Shown here: piece after piece, positions 54,637-63,681 of the stretch
Layout of the letters: every line of letters starts with the position of its first letter
How positions within the stretch are numbered: position 1 is the first letter of the stretch
Origin: Pseudomonadota bacterium
Lineage (GTDB): Bacteria > Pseudomonadota > Alphaproteobacteria > UBA9655
Assembly (NCBI GenBank): GCA_018242065.1
Contig: JAFECQ010000003.1
Span: 1 to 64,000 of the forward strand
Direction: 5' to 3'
DNA length: 64,000 nucleotides
Notes under the pieces: model-generated
What the model was told of the DNA's origin: nothing
Database searches by the model: none
The model's input: the letters and a program-made list of their open reading frames with translations, nothing else
Translations under genes and position numbers: made by a program

Positions 54637-57540
54637 TCAAAAATTAATTCCGGCTCTTAAAAAGCCTTCCAGCACTTTTTCTCCGCTTCCCACTTCAGCT
54701 CCAATATCTCCTGCAAAGAAAAAGCCATTTTTGAGTTGGATGACAGCGGAAAGACTTGGGGCAAATTGGTTCAGTTTCTTATTATCTCCTGAAGTGATAA
54801 ATGCAGAAGAGGGGGTATTAACGGCTACAAAATTTTGATTCACGCGTGTTGAATGGCCAAAGGGGCTCTTGCAAAGCCACGCAAGGGTAAGGACTGGCTT
54901 TATTAAAATATCATCATACTCAAAAATACGATCAACGTGCGCACCGAGCTGGGTCTGAATAAAATTCGAATTCCGGGTTTTTATCTTCAGATTTGTGAGA
55001 CTTCCCTTTTCTTGAAAGCCTTTTTCATGGACATTGATAAAACCAAACTGTCCATAAGGTGTCAAAGAGAGAATGTACGCATCGATTCCATAGCCAGCTT
55101 CCCACCAGGTTGATGTTGAAACACCATGGTGATGTTCCTTTGCCTTTTGGTCTAAGAAACTAATATTTCGCGTTGTGTGATAGCTGTCCCGCCCTATGAT
55201 GACATCTCCATTGATGTAAAAGGGATCTTGAACTGTCATTCCATAAAGCCCAAGATAGATATTCTTTATACGTCCGTTGCCTCGTTGCATTTTAAAATGA
55301 GCTTTATTGTTGGCAAATCCTCCCATAAGGCCGAAAAAGGTATTCTTAAAGACTTCATGATCTGCCCCCGCAGCCGTTCCAAAAGTCTTTGCACTCATTC
55401 CAACGAATTTTGCATTCTTGTTTCTTTCTAAGCCTTGCCCAAAGGACTGAATCCAAACGCTTGTCTTATCATAAGTCTGACGACCTTCGGTGAAGAGTGG
55501 GCCGGTCTTAGCTGTCGTGAGGTGAGGGAAGGAAGAAGATCGGCTAATCGCTTGACCTGAGTTGATGAATGTTGTCAGTTGTTTGCGAGAATTCTTTGTT
55601 TGCGCTGCAAGGTAGGAGAAGGTCTCTAGGGCAGGAGGTTCTTTTTTCTCTCGTCTCAAAACGTCCTCTCGCAGACTATAAAGCTGATTTTGAAGTTGAT
55701 CATTGATTGCGGCATAGCTTTGGCGTGTAATACTTGTAAGATAGGCGTGATGATTGAAGCTGAGTTGATCCAGAACACCTTGCACTTGTGAAAGAGGGAG
55801 AAGATCAAGTCGATCAAATAATGGAAGAAGAGATTGCCCCTGTCTTTGTGCTAGAATATTGTCTAAAGCGACGCCTACTTTAGCGCTGGAATTTTTTAGA
55901 TTCATTGAGCAAAAGGAGCTACGATCTAAGATAACATCCACTTCATTTGGCATGTAGACAACCGAGCACGTCAACACCCCTCCTGTCGTATTGCAATTGA
56001 GGCTCCCTACACTATTCGTATATACTGCATTTGCAAATTTCCCTGAACTTGCGCCATTTTGTGTGATGATAAGAGGTAATTTTTGACGTCCTAAGGTTGG
56101 TGTTTCTTCAGCAGATTTGATAAAAAGTTGTCCATCAAGAGCTGCATTCCCTTGAATGAAAAGAAGGGGGGAAGAAGTAGCCTTTGACGTGATGGACATG
56201 ATTCCCTTGGGGCCTTGTTTGTAATTCCCTATCATCGTAAGATGATTTGGGCTTAAGGTGCCTTGATTATTAAAAAATGTTGACCACAGTTGAATCGTTC
56301 CGCCTCCACTTACTTTCCCGCCATTAAGAAAGAAAGCATATCCACTCAGAGTGCCTATTACATTAAGTTGGCCCGTGGAGATGCTGGCAAAGCCGCCTCC
56401 TCGGATTTTTAAGATGGCTCCGCTGCCAATCGTTAACGCGGCACCAGGGTTTTGGATCCCTAAAAATCCTATCGTTGTAGAACTTGTTATATTTTGCGTT
56501 CGTGCTGTATTTAAAACTATTTGAGGGTATACGGGAAAAATATTTTCAATTTCATCTGTAAAATTAACTTTATTCGCAAAAGTACCGATAAAATTCCCAC
56601 TCGGGTTATAGATTGAGATTGTTTTATTTGTTCGGCTAACAGCGTATAAATTGCCATTCTCATCAAAAGCTAATCCAGAAACGCTATTAAGCCTTGTGGA
56701 ATCATCGATAAACACCTTAAGAACTTGCTTGGTGGGGGAATACTGATAAACACGATGATCATTTGGGCTGCCAAAATATATGTTGCCATCCTCCATGTTA
56801 AAAACCACACCATCAGGATTCCTGATATTCGGGTCTGTGATTTGTCCTTGTAGAACTCCGCTAGAGTCAAAGAAAACCACGCGGTCGGCCGCTTCATCCG
56901 CTACAAAAAGCTGTCCATTAGGTCCAAAGGCAAGGCCTCGAACAGAGTTGCTTCCACTAAGTGTTAAGCCTCCTTGACGCGTAGGAACAGGCGTAAAAGC
57001 AGGCACTCCTGAGGCAGCTGAAAAAGCAGGAACAAAAGTTCCGGGATTAAAAACTCCTTGTGGAAAGGTTCTTTGTAGGAAGCTGGAAAGAGGCCCTGGT
57101 GTAGATCCGTTTCCTTGAAGGATAAATTGCGACACAACATTTGTGTCCTGACTTGAGGTATAAAGGGTTCCTGAGGGCGAAAAAGCAATATTATAGGGAT
57201 GTAATAGGCCTGATGAGGTCATCTGCGTTACAATATTGCTTACAAAAGTAGGGTTGTTCGGAGAGGCAAATTTAACGATTCGTGAGTCCTTGCTAAGGCT
57301 ATTAGAAACATAAAAGCCACCATCGGGCCCTGCGGCCATTCCTCTTAGTTCTTTCAACCCAAGATTAGGTGAGAGAACGTATCCTTGACTTTCTCCTTGT
57401 GGTGAAAGAGAGAGGATGTTGTTGATAGCACCGCTGGGGGTCTCTCCTGAAAAAGTCAGGTACCAACTCGTTTGTGCTCTTCCATCTCTAGAAAACAATA
57501 AAAGGAGAAAGCCGAATAAAAGCAGACATAAACGTTGCAT
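54637..57540 (-). CDS. Second NHL-repeat autotransporter
   Basis: A 967-residue protein of the same design as 24773. A signal peptide (LCLLLFGFLLLLFSRDGRA) is followed by NHL-type repeats over the first 330 residues (NSVRGLAFGPNGQLFVADEA, SVSGLAFDENGNLYAVSR), a short beta-helical middle with fewer autotransporter repeats, and a C-terminal outer-membrane barrel ending FLRAGINF. The passenger is about 250 residues shorter than in the first one. It is likely to be displayed on the surface; the ligand is unknown. Confidence 0.9.
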   Translation of the reverse strand: MQRLCLLLFGFLLLLFSRDGRAQTSWYLTFSGETPSGAINNILSLSPQGESQGYVLSPNLGLKELRGMAAGPDGGFYVSNSLSKDSRIVKFASPNNPTFVSNIVTQMTSSGLLHPYNIAFSPSGTLYTSSQDTNVVSQFILQGNGSTPGPLSSFLQRTFPQGVFNPGTFVPAFSAASGVPAFTPVPTRQGGLTLSGSNSVRGLAFGPNGQLFVADEAADRVVFFDSSGVLQGQITDPNIRNPDGVVFNMEDGNIYFGSPNDHRVYQYSPTKQVLKVFIDDSTRLNSVSGLAFDENGNLYAVSRTNKTISIYNPSGNFIGTFANKVNFTDEIENIFPVYPQIVLNTARTQNITSSTTIGFLGIQNPGAALTIGSGAILKIRGGGFASISTGQLNVIGTLSGYAFFLNGGKVSGGGTIQLWSTFFNNQGTLSPNHLTMIGNYKQGPKGIMSITSKATSSPLLFIQGNAALDGQLFIKSAEETPTLGRQKLPLIITQNGASSGKFANAVYTNSVGSLNCNTTGGVLTCSVVYMPNEVDVILDRSSFCSMNLKNSSAKVGVALDNILAQRQGQSLLPLFDRLDLLPLSQVQGVLDQLSFNHHAYLTSITRQSYAAINDQLQNQLYSLREDVLRREKKEPPALETFSYLAAQTKNSRKQLTTFINSGQAISRSSSFPHLTTAKTGPLFTEGRQTYDKTSVWIQSFGQGLERNKNAKFVGMSAKTFGTAAGADHEVFKNTFFGLMGGFANNKAHFKMQRGNGRIKNIYLGLYGMTVQDPFYINGDVIIGRDSYHTTRNISFLDQKAKEHHHGVSTSTWWEAGYGIDAYILSLTPYGQFGFINVHEKGFQEKGSLTNLKIKTRNSNFIQTQLGAHVDRIFEYDDILIKPVLTLAWLCKSPFGHSTRVNQNFVAVNTPSSAFITSGDNKKLNQFAPSLSAVIQLKNGFFFAGDIGAEVGSGEKVLEGFLRAGINF

Positions 57541-57746
57541 AAGCCCTCCCGCTTGCCTTAATTATTAGCTAGGTATCGTATAGGGATTTTTTTGAAAAAT
57601 AAACTGAACTTTTTCAATAGGGTTGAATTTGGGCTCTTACTATGACTAATAATCCGACGACTTGCTCTTTAAAATAACCTGTGCCAGGATACCCATCGGT
57701 CGCACAGGAGTGATGATCGTAAGACAATGACAAAAGGAGAAGAGAG

Positions 57747-58295
57747 ATGAAAATTCTTTCAACGATTCAATCTAAGTCTCACACTTTAAATGAACTCATG
57801 GTTGTGTTTGGAGGCGTTATGCTTCTTTTCGCAGCTTCTCAAATTGAGATTCCCCTTCAACCTGTGCCAATTACTTTACAGACGGTCGCAGTAATGCTTA
57901 TTGGTTTGACGTATACACCGCGGCACGCGCTACAATCGCTTTTAATATGGCTTGGTTTAGCTGCCGCAGGACTTCCTGTTTTATCAGGCTTTGCAGGTGG
58001 CTTTGCCTATTTCGGTGGCCCTACGCTAGGGTATTTGGTTGGATTTGTGATTTCTGTTTACCTTATGGCAACTTTTAAACAAAGATTTTCTCTGAACTCT
58101 TGGACTTCAGACGTTATGCTTTGTCTTATGGGAACAGCCATTCTTTTTTCCTTAGGAGTTGCATGGCTTTCGCGCTTGATTGGGCTTGAAAATGCTATAA
58201 CACATGGTGTGTTGCCTTTTATTTTACCAGGTATTGTTAAAGCAGGGCTTTTGTGTACGGCTTTACAGATCATTCGTCATTATAAACGCGGATGA
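57747..58295 (+). CDS. bioY: Biotin transporter S-component BioY
   Basis: A 182-residue membrane protein with six helices of the ECF-type S component. QIEIPLQPVPITLQTVAVML and the AAAGLPVLSGFAGGFAYFGGPT core are the BioY hallmarks. It takes up biotin alone or with ECF energy modules. AAAGGAGAA precedes the ATG. A hairpin (57678-57708) in the leader has no known riboswitch pattern. It overlaps the DUF1284 gene by 4 nt. Confidence 0.93.
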   Translation: MKILSTIQSKSHTLNELMVVFGGVMLLFAASQIEIPLQPVPITLQTVAVMLIGLTYTPRHALQSLLIWLGLAAAGLPVLSGFAGGFAYFGGPTLGYLVGFVISVYLMATFKQRFSLNSWTSDVMLCLMGTAILFSLGVAWLSRLIGLENAITHGVLPFILPGIVKAGLLCTALQIIRHYKRG

Positions 58296-58699
58296 AGATT
58301 TCTTTCCGGCCTCACCATTTTCTCTGTACCCTTGGGTTTCAGGGAAAAGGATATTCACCCGGATTTGTTCAAAACTACTGGCAAATTGTAATAGCTCTTC
58401 ATCAAAATGAAGAGCTCCCGATTCAAGTGGTTCAACATGTGGATTCCGTCTGTGGTCTTTGCCCGTACAATGGGAATGGGGTATGTGCCACGGAAGAAAA
58501 AATTCAGACCCTAGACTTACGTCATAGCCAAATCTTAGGAATTTCACCAGGAGATCATCTTACATGGAAAGAAGCAAAGGAGCGTATTAAGAAACAAATG
58601 ACACTCCAAGCTTTTCATAAAGCTTGCCAAGGATGCCAATGGAAATCTTGTGGAGTGTGTGAAACAGCTCTTCGAGAATTACGAGAAGAAGGCCCATGA
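58292..58699 (+). CDS. DUF1284 protein with cysteine clusters
   Basis: A 135-residue protein with the DUF1284 opening FRPHHFLCTLGFQGKGYS. It has seven or more cysteines in CGLCPYNGNGVC and ACQGCQWKSCGVC, suggesting an iron-sulfur or zinc site. Function unknown. It sits between bioY and the Smr gene with 4-nt overlaps on both sides, so the three are one transcript. Confidence 0.83.
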   Translation: MKISFRPHHFLCTLGFQGKGYSPGFVQNYWQIVIALHQNEELPIQVVQHVDSVCGLCPYNGNGVCATEEKIQTLDLRHSQILGISPGDHLTWKEAKERIKKQMTLQAFHKACQGCQWKSCGVCETALRELREEGP

Positions 58700-59208
58700 A
58701 GCGAAAGCTATCACCTGACGAGCTGCAGCTATGGAAAAGCTATGTAAAGGATGTGAAAGCTCTTCCAAAGGTTAAGAAGGATCAGAAAGAGCTTAGTCTA
58801 GATGTTACAGCTCCTTTAAAATCGCAAACGCCTCTCGTTCCTGTCGTGAAGTCGCAGAAAAAGCCCAAATTAGATAAGTTAGAAACCCCTCTTGGTGCAT
58901 TTGTCCGGAAAGAAGTGCGCCATGTAAAGATAGACGCTCGATTGGATATGCATGGTATGACGCTTGAAGAAGGCTATCGAGCTGTAGAACGGTTTTTACT
59001 AAATGCACAGGAGCGTGGGTTAAAGCTTGTTCTTGTGATAACAGGGAAGGGAGCTTTGAGCTCAGAAAATACTCTGCGCCATCAGTTTCCTCGTTGGCTT
59101 CAAGAAGACCCGCTGAAGCGTCTTATTGTTGCGTTCCACCATCCTGTCAAACCGGAGCATGGAGGGCAGGGGGCTTTCTATATACGGGTGAAGAGCAAGA
59201 AAAAATAA
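58696..59208 (+). CDS. Smr-domain endonuclease-like protein
   Basis: A 170-residue protein with a basic/low-complexity N-terminus (1-70) and an Smr domain (about 75-168) with LDMHGMTLEEGYRAVERFL and VITGKGAL. In MutS2 and YdaL-type proteins the domain nicks DNA or RNA. It is the last gene of the bioY transcript. Confidence 0.9.
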   Translation: MKRKLSPDELQLWKSYVKDVKALPKVKKDQKELSLDVTAPLKSQTPLVPVVKSQKKPKLDKLETPLGAFVRKEVRHVKIDARLDMHGMTLEEGYRAVERFLLNAQERGLKLVLVITGKGALSSENTLRHQFPRWLQEDPLKRLIVAFHHPVKPEHGGQGAFYIRVKSKKK

Positions 59209-59260
59209 ATAGATAATTCAAACTGGGGGTCAATTTAAGCCCTTGAAAAGAAAGAAGACT

Positions 59261-59382
59261 CGTCATTGCGAGCGGAGCGAAGCAATCCAGTCTTTTAATA
59301 GCCAAGTAAGTGATTAATCTTTTTTCGATTCCGTCCATAGATTACTGGATTGCCGCGGTCGCTACGCTCCCTCGCAATGACG
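59261..59382. repeat. Full palindromic repeat
   Basis: The left arm CGTCATTGCGAGCGGAGCG ends in AGCAATCCAG, and the right arm runs from CTGGATTGCCGCGGTCGC to CGCAATGACG. About 55 nt without clear structure lie between. It is one of at least six copies in the window. Confidence 0.87.
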
Positions 59383-59444
59383 ATAAGTTGATCTATCTCT
59401 TAAAGGGTGAACCATTGAAAAGTGAAGAGTACCTTATCTCAAGC

Positions 59445-59624
59445 TTACTCGTTTGATTCTACAGTGAGTGTGTGGTTATAGAGTATAGATCTCGTGGGTG
59501 CTGATCTTGCTACCGCACTCAAAGCAATAAGAAATAGCCCAATGATTGAAAAACTGAGATATAAAAGGAAGTGACTTCTCCTTTTTTTCTTGGAAAATAT
59601 TTTTTTCTTGAATGGTGAACGCAT
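59445..59624 (-). CDS. Small single-pass membrane protein
   Basis: A 59-residue reading frame with a very basic N-terminus (KKKIFSKKKRRS), one hydrophobic helix (FLLYLSFSIIGLFLIALS) and a short tail. The charge pattern predicts an inside-to-outside topology. The ribosome site is poor (A-rich only), so expression is unproven. It lies between the two palindromic repeats in the bioY-dnaJ gap. Confidence 0.4.
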   Translation of the reverse strand: MRSPFKKKIFSKKKRRSHFLLYLSFSIIGLFLIALSAVARSAPTRSILYNHTLTVESNE

Positions 59625-59711
59625 TTTATATTTTTCTTTTTGTTAAGTTCAAGGTAATTTTAATGAGGATACGTTAAAAATTAGTTAATTGCACTCGATT
59701 GCCATGTTTCC

Positions 59712-59805
59712 CTGGATTGCTTCACTTCCGCTCGCAATGACGAATCTCTTATAGTTCAATGCAAAAACGCGTCATTGCGATGAGCGTAGCGAAGAAGCAA
59801 TCCAG
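59712..59805. repeat. Full palindromic repeat
   Basis: Arms read CTGGATTGCTTCAC then TTCCGCTCGCAATGACG, and CGTCATTGCGATGAGCGTAG ending in AGCAATCCAG, in the opposite arm order to 59261-59382. Spacer of about 27 nt. It lies downstream of dnaJ. Confidence 0.85.
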
Positions 59806-59860
59806 AAGTTAGATTGGATTAATTTATGTGCTTGGTATAACAAAGAAAAACAAGCAGGTT

Positions 59861-61015
59861 CTACTCCTTACGATCGTTCCAAAATTCTTTAATTTTCGAA
59901 AAAAATCCTTCTGAAAGAGGGCTGGAGTGAGATTTTTCCTCTAAGCTTGAGAATTCTTGTAAAAGTTCTTTTTGACGCTTTGTTAAGTTAACAGGTGTTT
60001 CGACTTGTGCTTGGATGTACATATCGCCACGAAGGGTTGAGCGTAGGATGGACATTCCTTTACCCTTGAGTCGGAATTGTTTCCCTGCTTGTGTTCCTTC
60101 AGGAATTTTGACCCGCGCTTTGTGACCATCTATGGCGGGAACTTCGATTTCGCCTCCAAGAGCAGCGGTGCTCATTGAAATGGGTACTTGGCAATAAATA
60201 TTTGATCCGTCGCGATGGAAGAATTTATGAGGCTTAATGTGGAGAAAGATATAGAGATCGCCTGGTGCTCCTCCCCGCAGGCCTGCTTCTCCTTCACCAG
60301 TTAAACGAATACGAGCTCCTTCCTCAATACCAGCAGGAATCGAAACGGAAATCGTTTTCTCTTTTCTGACTCTTCCTGACCCATGACATGTTTTACAGGG
60401 ATCCTTAATAATTTGACCCAGTCCATGACAGTGAGAGCACGTTCTTTCAACTGTAAAGAATCCCTGCCGTGCGTGAACTTTTCCTTGGCCATGGCATGTC
60501 GGACATGTTTCAGGTTTCGCACCCGTAGCTGTTCCTGCACCATGGCAGGTATCGCAGGTGGCGTTTGTGGAAATTTTAATATTTTTCTTCAGACCCTTAA
60601 AGGCGTCCTCAAGTGTAATCTCCATATTGTAGCGTAAATCTGCGCCACGAAGGGAAGCTTCTGCTTGGCGCGTACGACCACCCATAAATTCGCTGAACAT
60701 TTCATCAAAAATATTACCAAATCCAGAAGCTTCAAAATCAAATCCCCCGGGATGAAAGCCACCAGCTCCAGGGCCTGCTCCCCTTCCACCTTCAAATGCT
60801 GCGTGCCCCATTCGGTCATAGGCAGCACGTTTTTGCTCATCTTTTAAAATTTCGTATGCTTCATTAATTTCTTTGAATTTCTTTTCCGCTTCTTTATCAC
60901 CTGGATTTTTATCAGGGTGCAATTTCATTGCAAGCTTGCGGTAAGCTTTTTTAAGCTCATCCGGCTTAGCCGTTCGAGAAACGCCTAGAAGTTCATAATA
61001 ATCTTGTTTTGCCAT
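59861..61015 (-). CDS. dnaJ: Co-chaperone DnaJ
   Basis: A 384-residue J protein. The J domain has [20 protein letters not shown] and HPDKNPGD, followed by a Gly/Phe-rich region ([15 protein letters not shown]). The zinc-binding domain has four CxxCHGxG repeats ([32 protein letters not shown]). It stimulates DnaK ATPase and hands it clients. It lies 110 nt after dnaK; that gap has a 12-bp inverted repeat. Confidence 0.97.
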   Translation of the reverse strand: MAKQDYYELLGVSRTAKPDELKKAYRKLAMKLHPDKNPGDKEAEKKFKEINEAYEILKDEQKRAAYDRMGHAAFEGGRGAGPGAGGFHPGGFDFEASGFGNIFDEMFSEFMGGRTRQAEASLRGADLRYNMEITLEDAFKGLKKNIKISTNATCDTCHGAGTATGAKPETCPTCHGQGKVHARQGFFTVERTCSHCHGLGQIIKDPCKTCHGSGRVRKEKTISVSIPAGIEEGARIRLTGEGEAGLRGGAPGDLYIFLHIKPHKFFHRDGSNIYCQVPISMSTAALGGEIEVPAIDGHKARVKIPEGTQAGKQFRLKGKGMSILRSTLRGDMYIQAQVETPVNLTKRQKELLQEFSSLEEKSHSSPLSEGFFSKIKEFWNDRKE

Positions 61016-61037
61016 GAATCTACCAATTTCTAGTCAG

Positions 61038-61117
61038 CAGTTATCAGAAGTCAGTGATCAAAATCGGTTCTTGATGTTGAAGTGCTCAATATCGTCACAA
61101 AAACTTTCTGATAACTG
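61038..61117. repeat. Inverted repeat between dnaK and dnaJ
   Basis: CAGTTATCAGAA (61038-61049) and TTCTGATAACTG (61106-61117) are perfect inverted 12-mers with 56 nt between. It could be an mRNA processing or attenuation structure that sets the DnaK:DnaJ ratio, or a chance remnant. Confidence 0.6.
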
Positions 61118-61125
61118 TTCACTTA

Positions 61126-63051
61126 TTACTTCTCATTCTTGTTATTATCATCAACTTCTTCAAAGTCAGCATCAATGACGTCTTCTTTATTCGTTTCTCC
61201 TGACTCATCAGGAATCTCAGAAGATGTGTCTTCTTGTGCACCTTCTTGAGATTGCTTATAAAGAGCCTCTCCTAAGGCCATCGAGGCTTGTGTTAAGACT
61301 TCCATTTTTTGTTGAATGTCTGATTTCTCAGGAGAATCGAGAGATTCACGCAAATCTTTTACAGCCGCTTCAATTTTTTCACGGTCTGTTGCACCGATTT
61401 TATCCCCATGCTCTTTGAGTGTTTTCTCTGTAGTGTGAATAAGAGCCTCTGCATGGTTTCGGACTTCAACAAGCTCACGGCGCTTTTTGTCCTCACTTGC
61501 ATGGGACTCAGCATCCTTGACCATCTTCTCAATATCTTGTTCAGAAAGACCACCCGAAGCTTCAATACGAATTTGTTGCTCCTTATTTGTGGCTTTATCT
61601 TTTGCCGATACATGAACAATACCATTTGCGTCAATATCAAAGGTTACTTCAATTTGAGGCATACCACGTGGAGCGGGAGGGATGCCCATAAGATCAAACT
61701 GACCTAATAGTTTGTTGTCAGCGGCCATTTCGCGCTCACCCTGGAAAACACGTATCGTAACGGCAGTCTGGTTATCGTCAGCTGTGGAAAAAGTTTGTCC
61801 TTTTTTAGTGGGAATTGTTGTGTTTCTATCAATAAGACGCGTAAAGACCCCACCTAAAGTTTCAATGCCTAAAGAGAGAGGCGTTACATCCAGCAAAAGA
61901 ACATCTTTTACATCCCCGCGCAAGACGCCGCCTTGGATTGCAGCACCTAAGGCAACGACTTCATCGGGGTTAACACCACGATGAGGGTCTTTTCCAAAAA
62001 AACTTTTTACGGTTTCAATAATTTTGGGCATGCGGGTCATTCCACCCACCAGGATTATTTCATCAATTTGTCCAGCAGTAACACCCGCATCTTCAAGAGC
62101 TGCTTTGCAGGGCTTGACTGTCCGTTCAATTAAATCGGCAACCAAACTTTCAAGTTTGGCTCGCGTTAGTTTTACATTCAAATGCTTAGGACCAGACGCA
62201 TCAGCTGTTATGAAGGGTAGGTTTACGTCAGTCTGCATCGTGCTTGAAAGTTCGATTTTTGCTTTTTCAGCAGCTTCTTTGAGGCGTTGAAGGGCAAGTT
62301 TGTCCTTGCGAAGATCGATCCCTTGTTCATTTTTAAATTCGTCAGCTAAATAATCAATAATACGTTGATCAAAATCTTCACCGCCTAAGAAAGTATCTCC
62401 ATTGGTGGATTTAACTTCAAACACCCCGTCACCGATTTCAAGAATTGAGATATCGAACGTCCCTCCACCGAGGTCATAAACGGCAATGACTTCTCCTGCT
62501 TTTTTATCGAGGCCGTATGAGAGCGCAGCAGCTGTTGGCTCGTTGATGATGCGTAGGACGTCTAGACCCGCAATTTTACCTGCATCTTTTGTTGCTTGAC
62601 GTTGAGAGTCGTTAAAATAAGCGGGAACAGTAATAACAGCTTGAGTTACTTTTTCACCAAGAAAATTTTCAGCAGTTTCTTTCATTTTTTGAAGAATAAA
62701 GGCACTTATTTCACTTGGACTATATTTTTTTCCTTGGATTTCGACCCATGCGTCGCCATTGTCGCCTTCAACAATTTTATAAGGTACAAGGTCTTTGTCC
62801 TTTTTCGTCATTGGGTCATCATAACGTCGCCCAATAAGTCGTTTGATGGCAAAAAGTGTATTTTCTGGGTTAGTAACAGCTTGTCGTTTTGCAGCTTGTC
62901 CTACAAGGCGCTCGCCCGTATTTGTAAAAGCAACCATGGAGGGCGTTGTTCGAGCACCTTCAGCGTTCTCAATGACGCGTGCTTCTTTTCCTTCCATAAT
63001 TGCAACGCAAGAGTTGGTGGTACCAAGGTCAATTCCAATTACTTTACTCAT
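61126..63051 (-). CDS. dnaK: Molecular chaperone DnaK
   Basis: A 641-residue Hsp70. Opening [17 protein letters not shown], the [13 protein letters not shown] and [16 protein letters not shown] motifs, and the substrate-binding domain with [16 protein letters not shown] are intact, with an acidic C-terminal tail (DADFEEVDD). It folds proteins with DnaJ and GrpE. It is downstream of grpE by 75 nt in the hrcA-grpE-dnaK-dnaJ order. Confidence 0.98.
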   Translation of the reverse strand: MSKVIGIDLGTTNSCVAIMEGKEARVIENAEGARTTPSMVAFTNTGERLVGQAAKRQAVTNPENTLFAIKRLIGRRYDDPMTKKDKDLVPYKIVEGDNGDAWVEIQGKKYSPSEISAFILQKMKETAENFLGEKVTQAVITVPAYFNDSQRQATKDAGKIAGLDVLRIINEPTAAALSYGLDKKAGEVIAVYDLGGGTFDISILEIGDGVFEVKSTNGDTFLGGEDFDQRIIDYLADEFKNEQGIDLRKDKLALQRLKEAAEKAKIELSSTMQTDVNLPFITADASGPKHLNVKLTRAKLESLVADLIERTVKPCKAALEDAGVTAGQIDEIILVGGMTRMPKIIETVKSFFGKDPHRGVNPDEVVALGAAIQGGVLRGDVKDVLLLDVTPLSLGIETLGGVFTRLIDRNTTIPTKKGQTFSTADDNQTAVTIRVFQGEREMAADNKLLGQFDLMGIPPAPRGMPQIEVTFDIDANGIVHVSAKDKATNKEQQIRIEASGGLSEQDIEKMVKDAESHASEDKKRRELVEVRNHAEALIHTTEKTLKEHGDKIGATDREKIEAAVKDLRESLDSPEKSDIQQKMEVLTQASMALGEALYKQSQEGAQEDTSSEIPDESGETNKEDVIDADFEEVDDNNKNEK

Positions 63052-63125
63052 TTAATTCCTCTTTCTTTTCTTGAGTGAAATTTAAAAATGGACTCTTCTT
63101 TTTATGTAGGAAGAGGGTTTGAGGG

Positions 63126-63677
63126 TTACAACGTGGGCTCAGAATTTTTTCCTTTTGCCACACCAACCATAGCGGGACGCAAAAGTCTACCACTTAATTG
63201 ATACCCTGGTTGTAACACATGAACAACTGTTCCGACAGGTTTGTCCGTATCTTCAACTTCAAACATGGCTTGGTGTAAATGGTGATCAAATGCCTGTCCA
63301 AGAGGATCAATTCTTTCGATGCCATGCTTTTTAAAAGCAAAGAGAAGTTCTTTTTCAGTAATCTCAATGCCCTCGAGAAGCGTTTTTAACAATTTTTCGG
63401 GGTGGTCAAGTTCGTCAGGAACGCTTTCAATCGCTCTCCTTAAATTATCGGAGACAGTGAGGAGTTCTCGCGCAAATGCTGAAATTGCGTATTTGGCTGT
63501 TTCTTCACGCTCTCTTTCGGCTCTTTTTCGATAATTCTCAAGCTCAGCAACCGTTCTTAAGAGCTGATCTTTAAGCTTGTCAACCTCTGCAGAAAGTTCT
63601 TCCTCTTTTGTTTCTGTGGAAAGCTCTCCTTCTTTTGTAATCTCAAGTTCGGGGTCATTTTTTTCCATATCAGTCAT
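63126..63677 (-). CDS. grpE: Nucleotide exchange factor GrpE
   Basis: A 183-residue co-chaperone. An acidic N-terminus is followed by a long coiled coil (ELENYRKRAEREREETAKYA) and the C-terminal beta domain with HLHQAMFEVEDTD and VLQPGYQLSGRLLRPAMVGV. It releases ADP from DnaK. It starts 4 nt after hrcA stops. Confidence 0.95.
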   Translation of the reverse strand: MTDMEKNDPELEITKEGELSTETKEEELSAEVDKLKDQLLRTVAELENYRKRAEREREETAKYAISAFARELLTVSDNLRRAIESVPDELDHPEKLLKTLLEGIEITEKELLFAFKKHGIERIDPLGQAFDHHLHQAMFEVEDTDKPVGTVVHVLQPGYQLSGRLLRPAMVGVAKGKNSEPTL

Positions 63678-63681
63678 TTGC

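Noticed and set aside
57678-57708. CCTGTGC/GCACAGG hairpin before bioY as a riboswitch
   Set aside because: A 7-bp stem with a 17-nt loop has no known aptamer pattern; a biotin-responsive BirA operator was not visible either.
59147-59338. Antisense frame with CFAPLAMT
   Set aside because: This is the translation of a palindromic repeat arm, seen in many genomes as spurious proteins.
62596-63078. Antisense frame inside dnaK
   Set aside because: Shadow of a highly conserved gene; no independent support.
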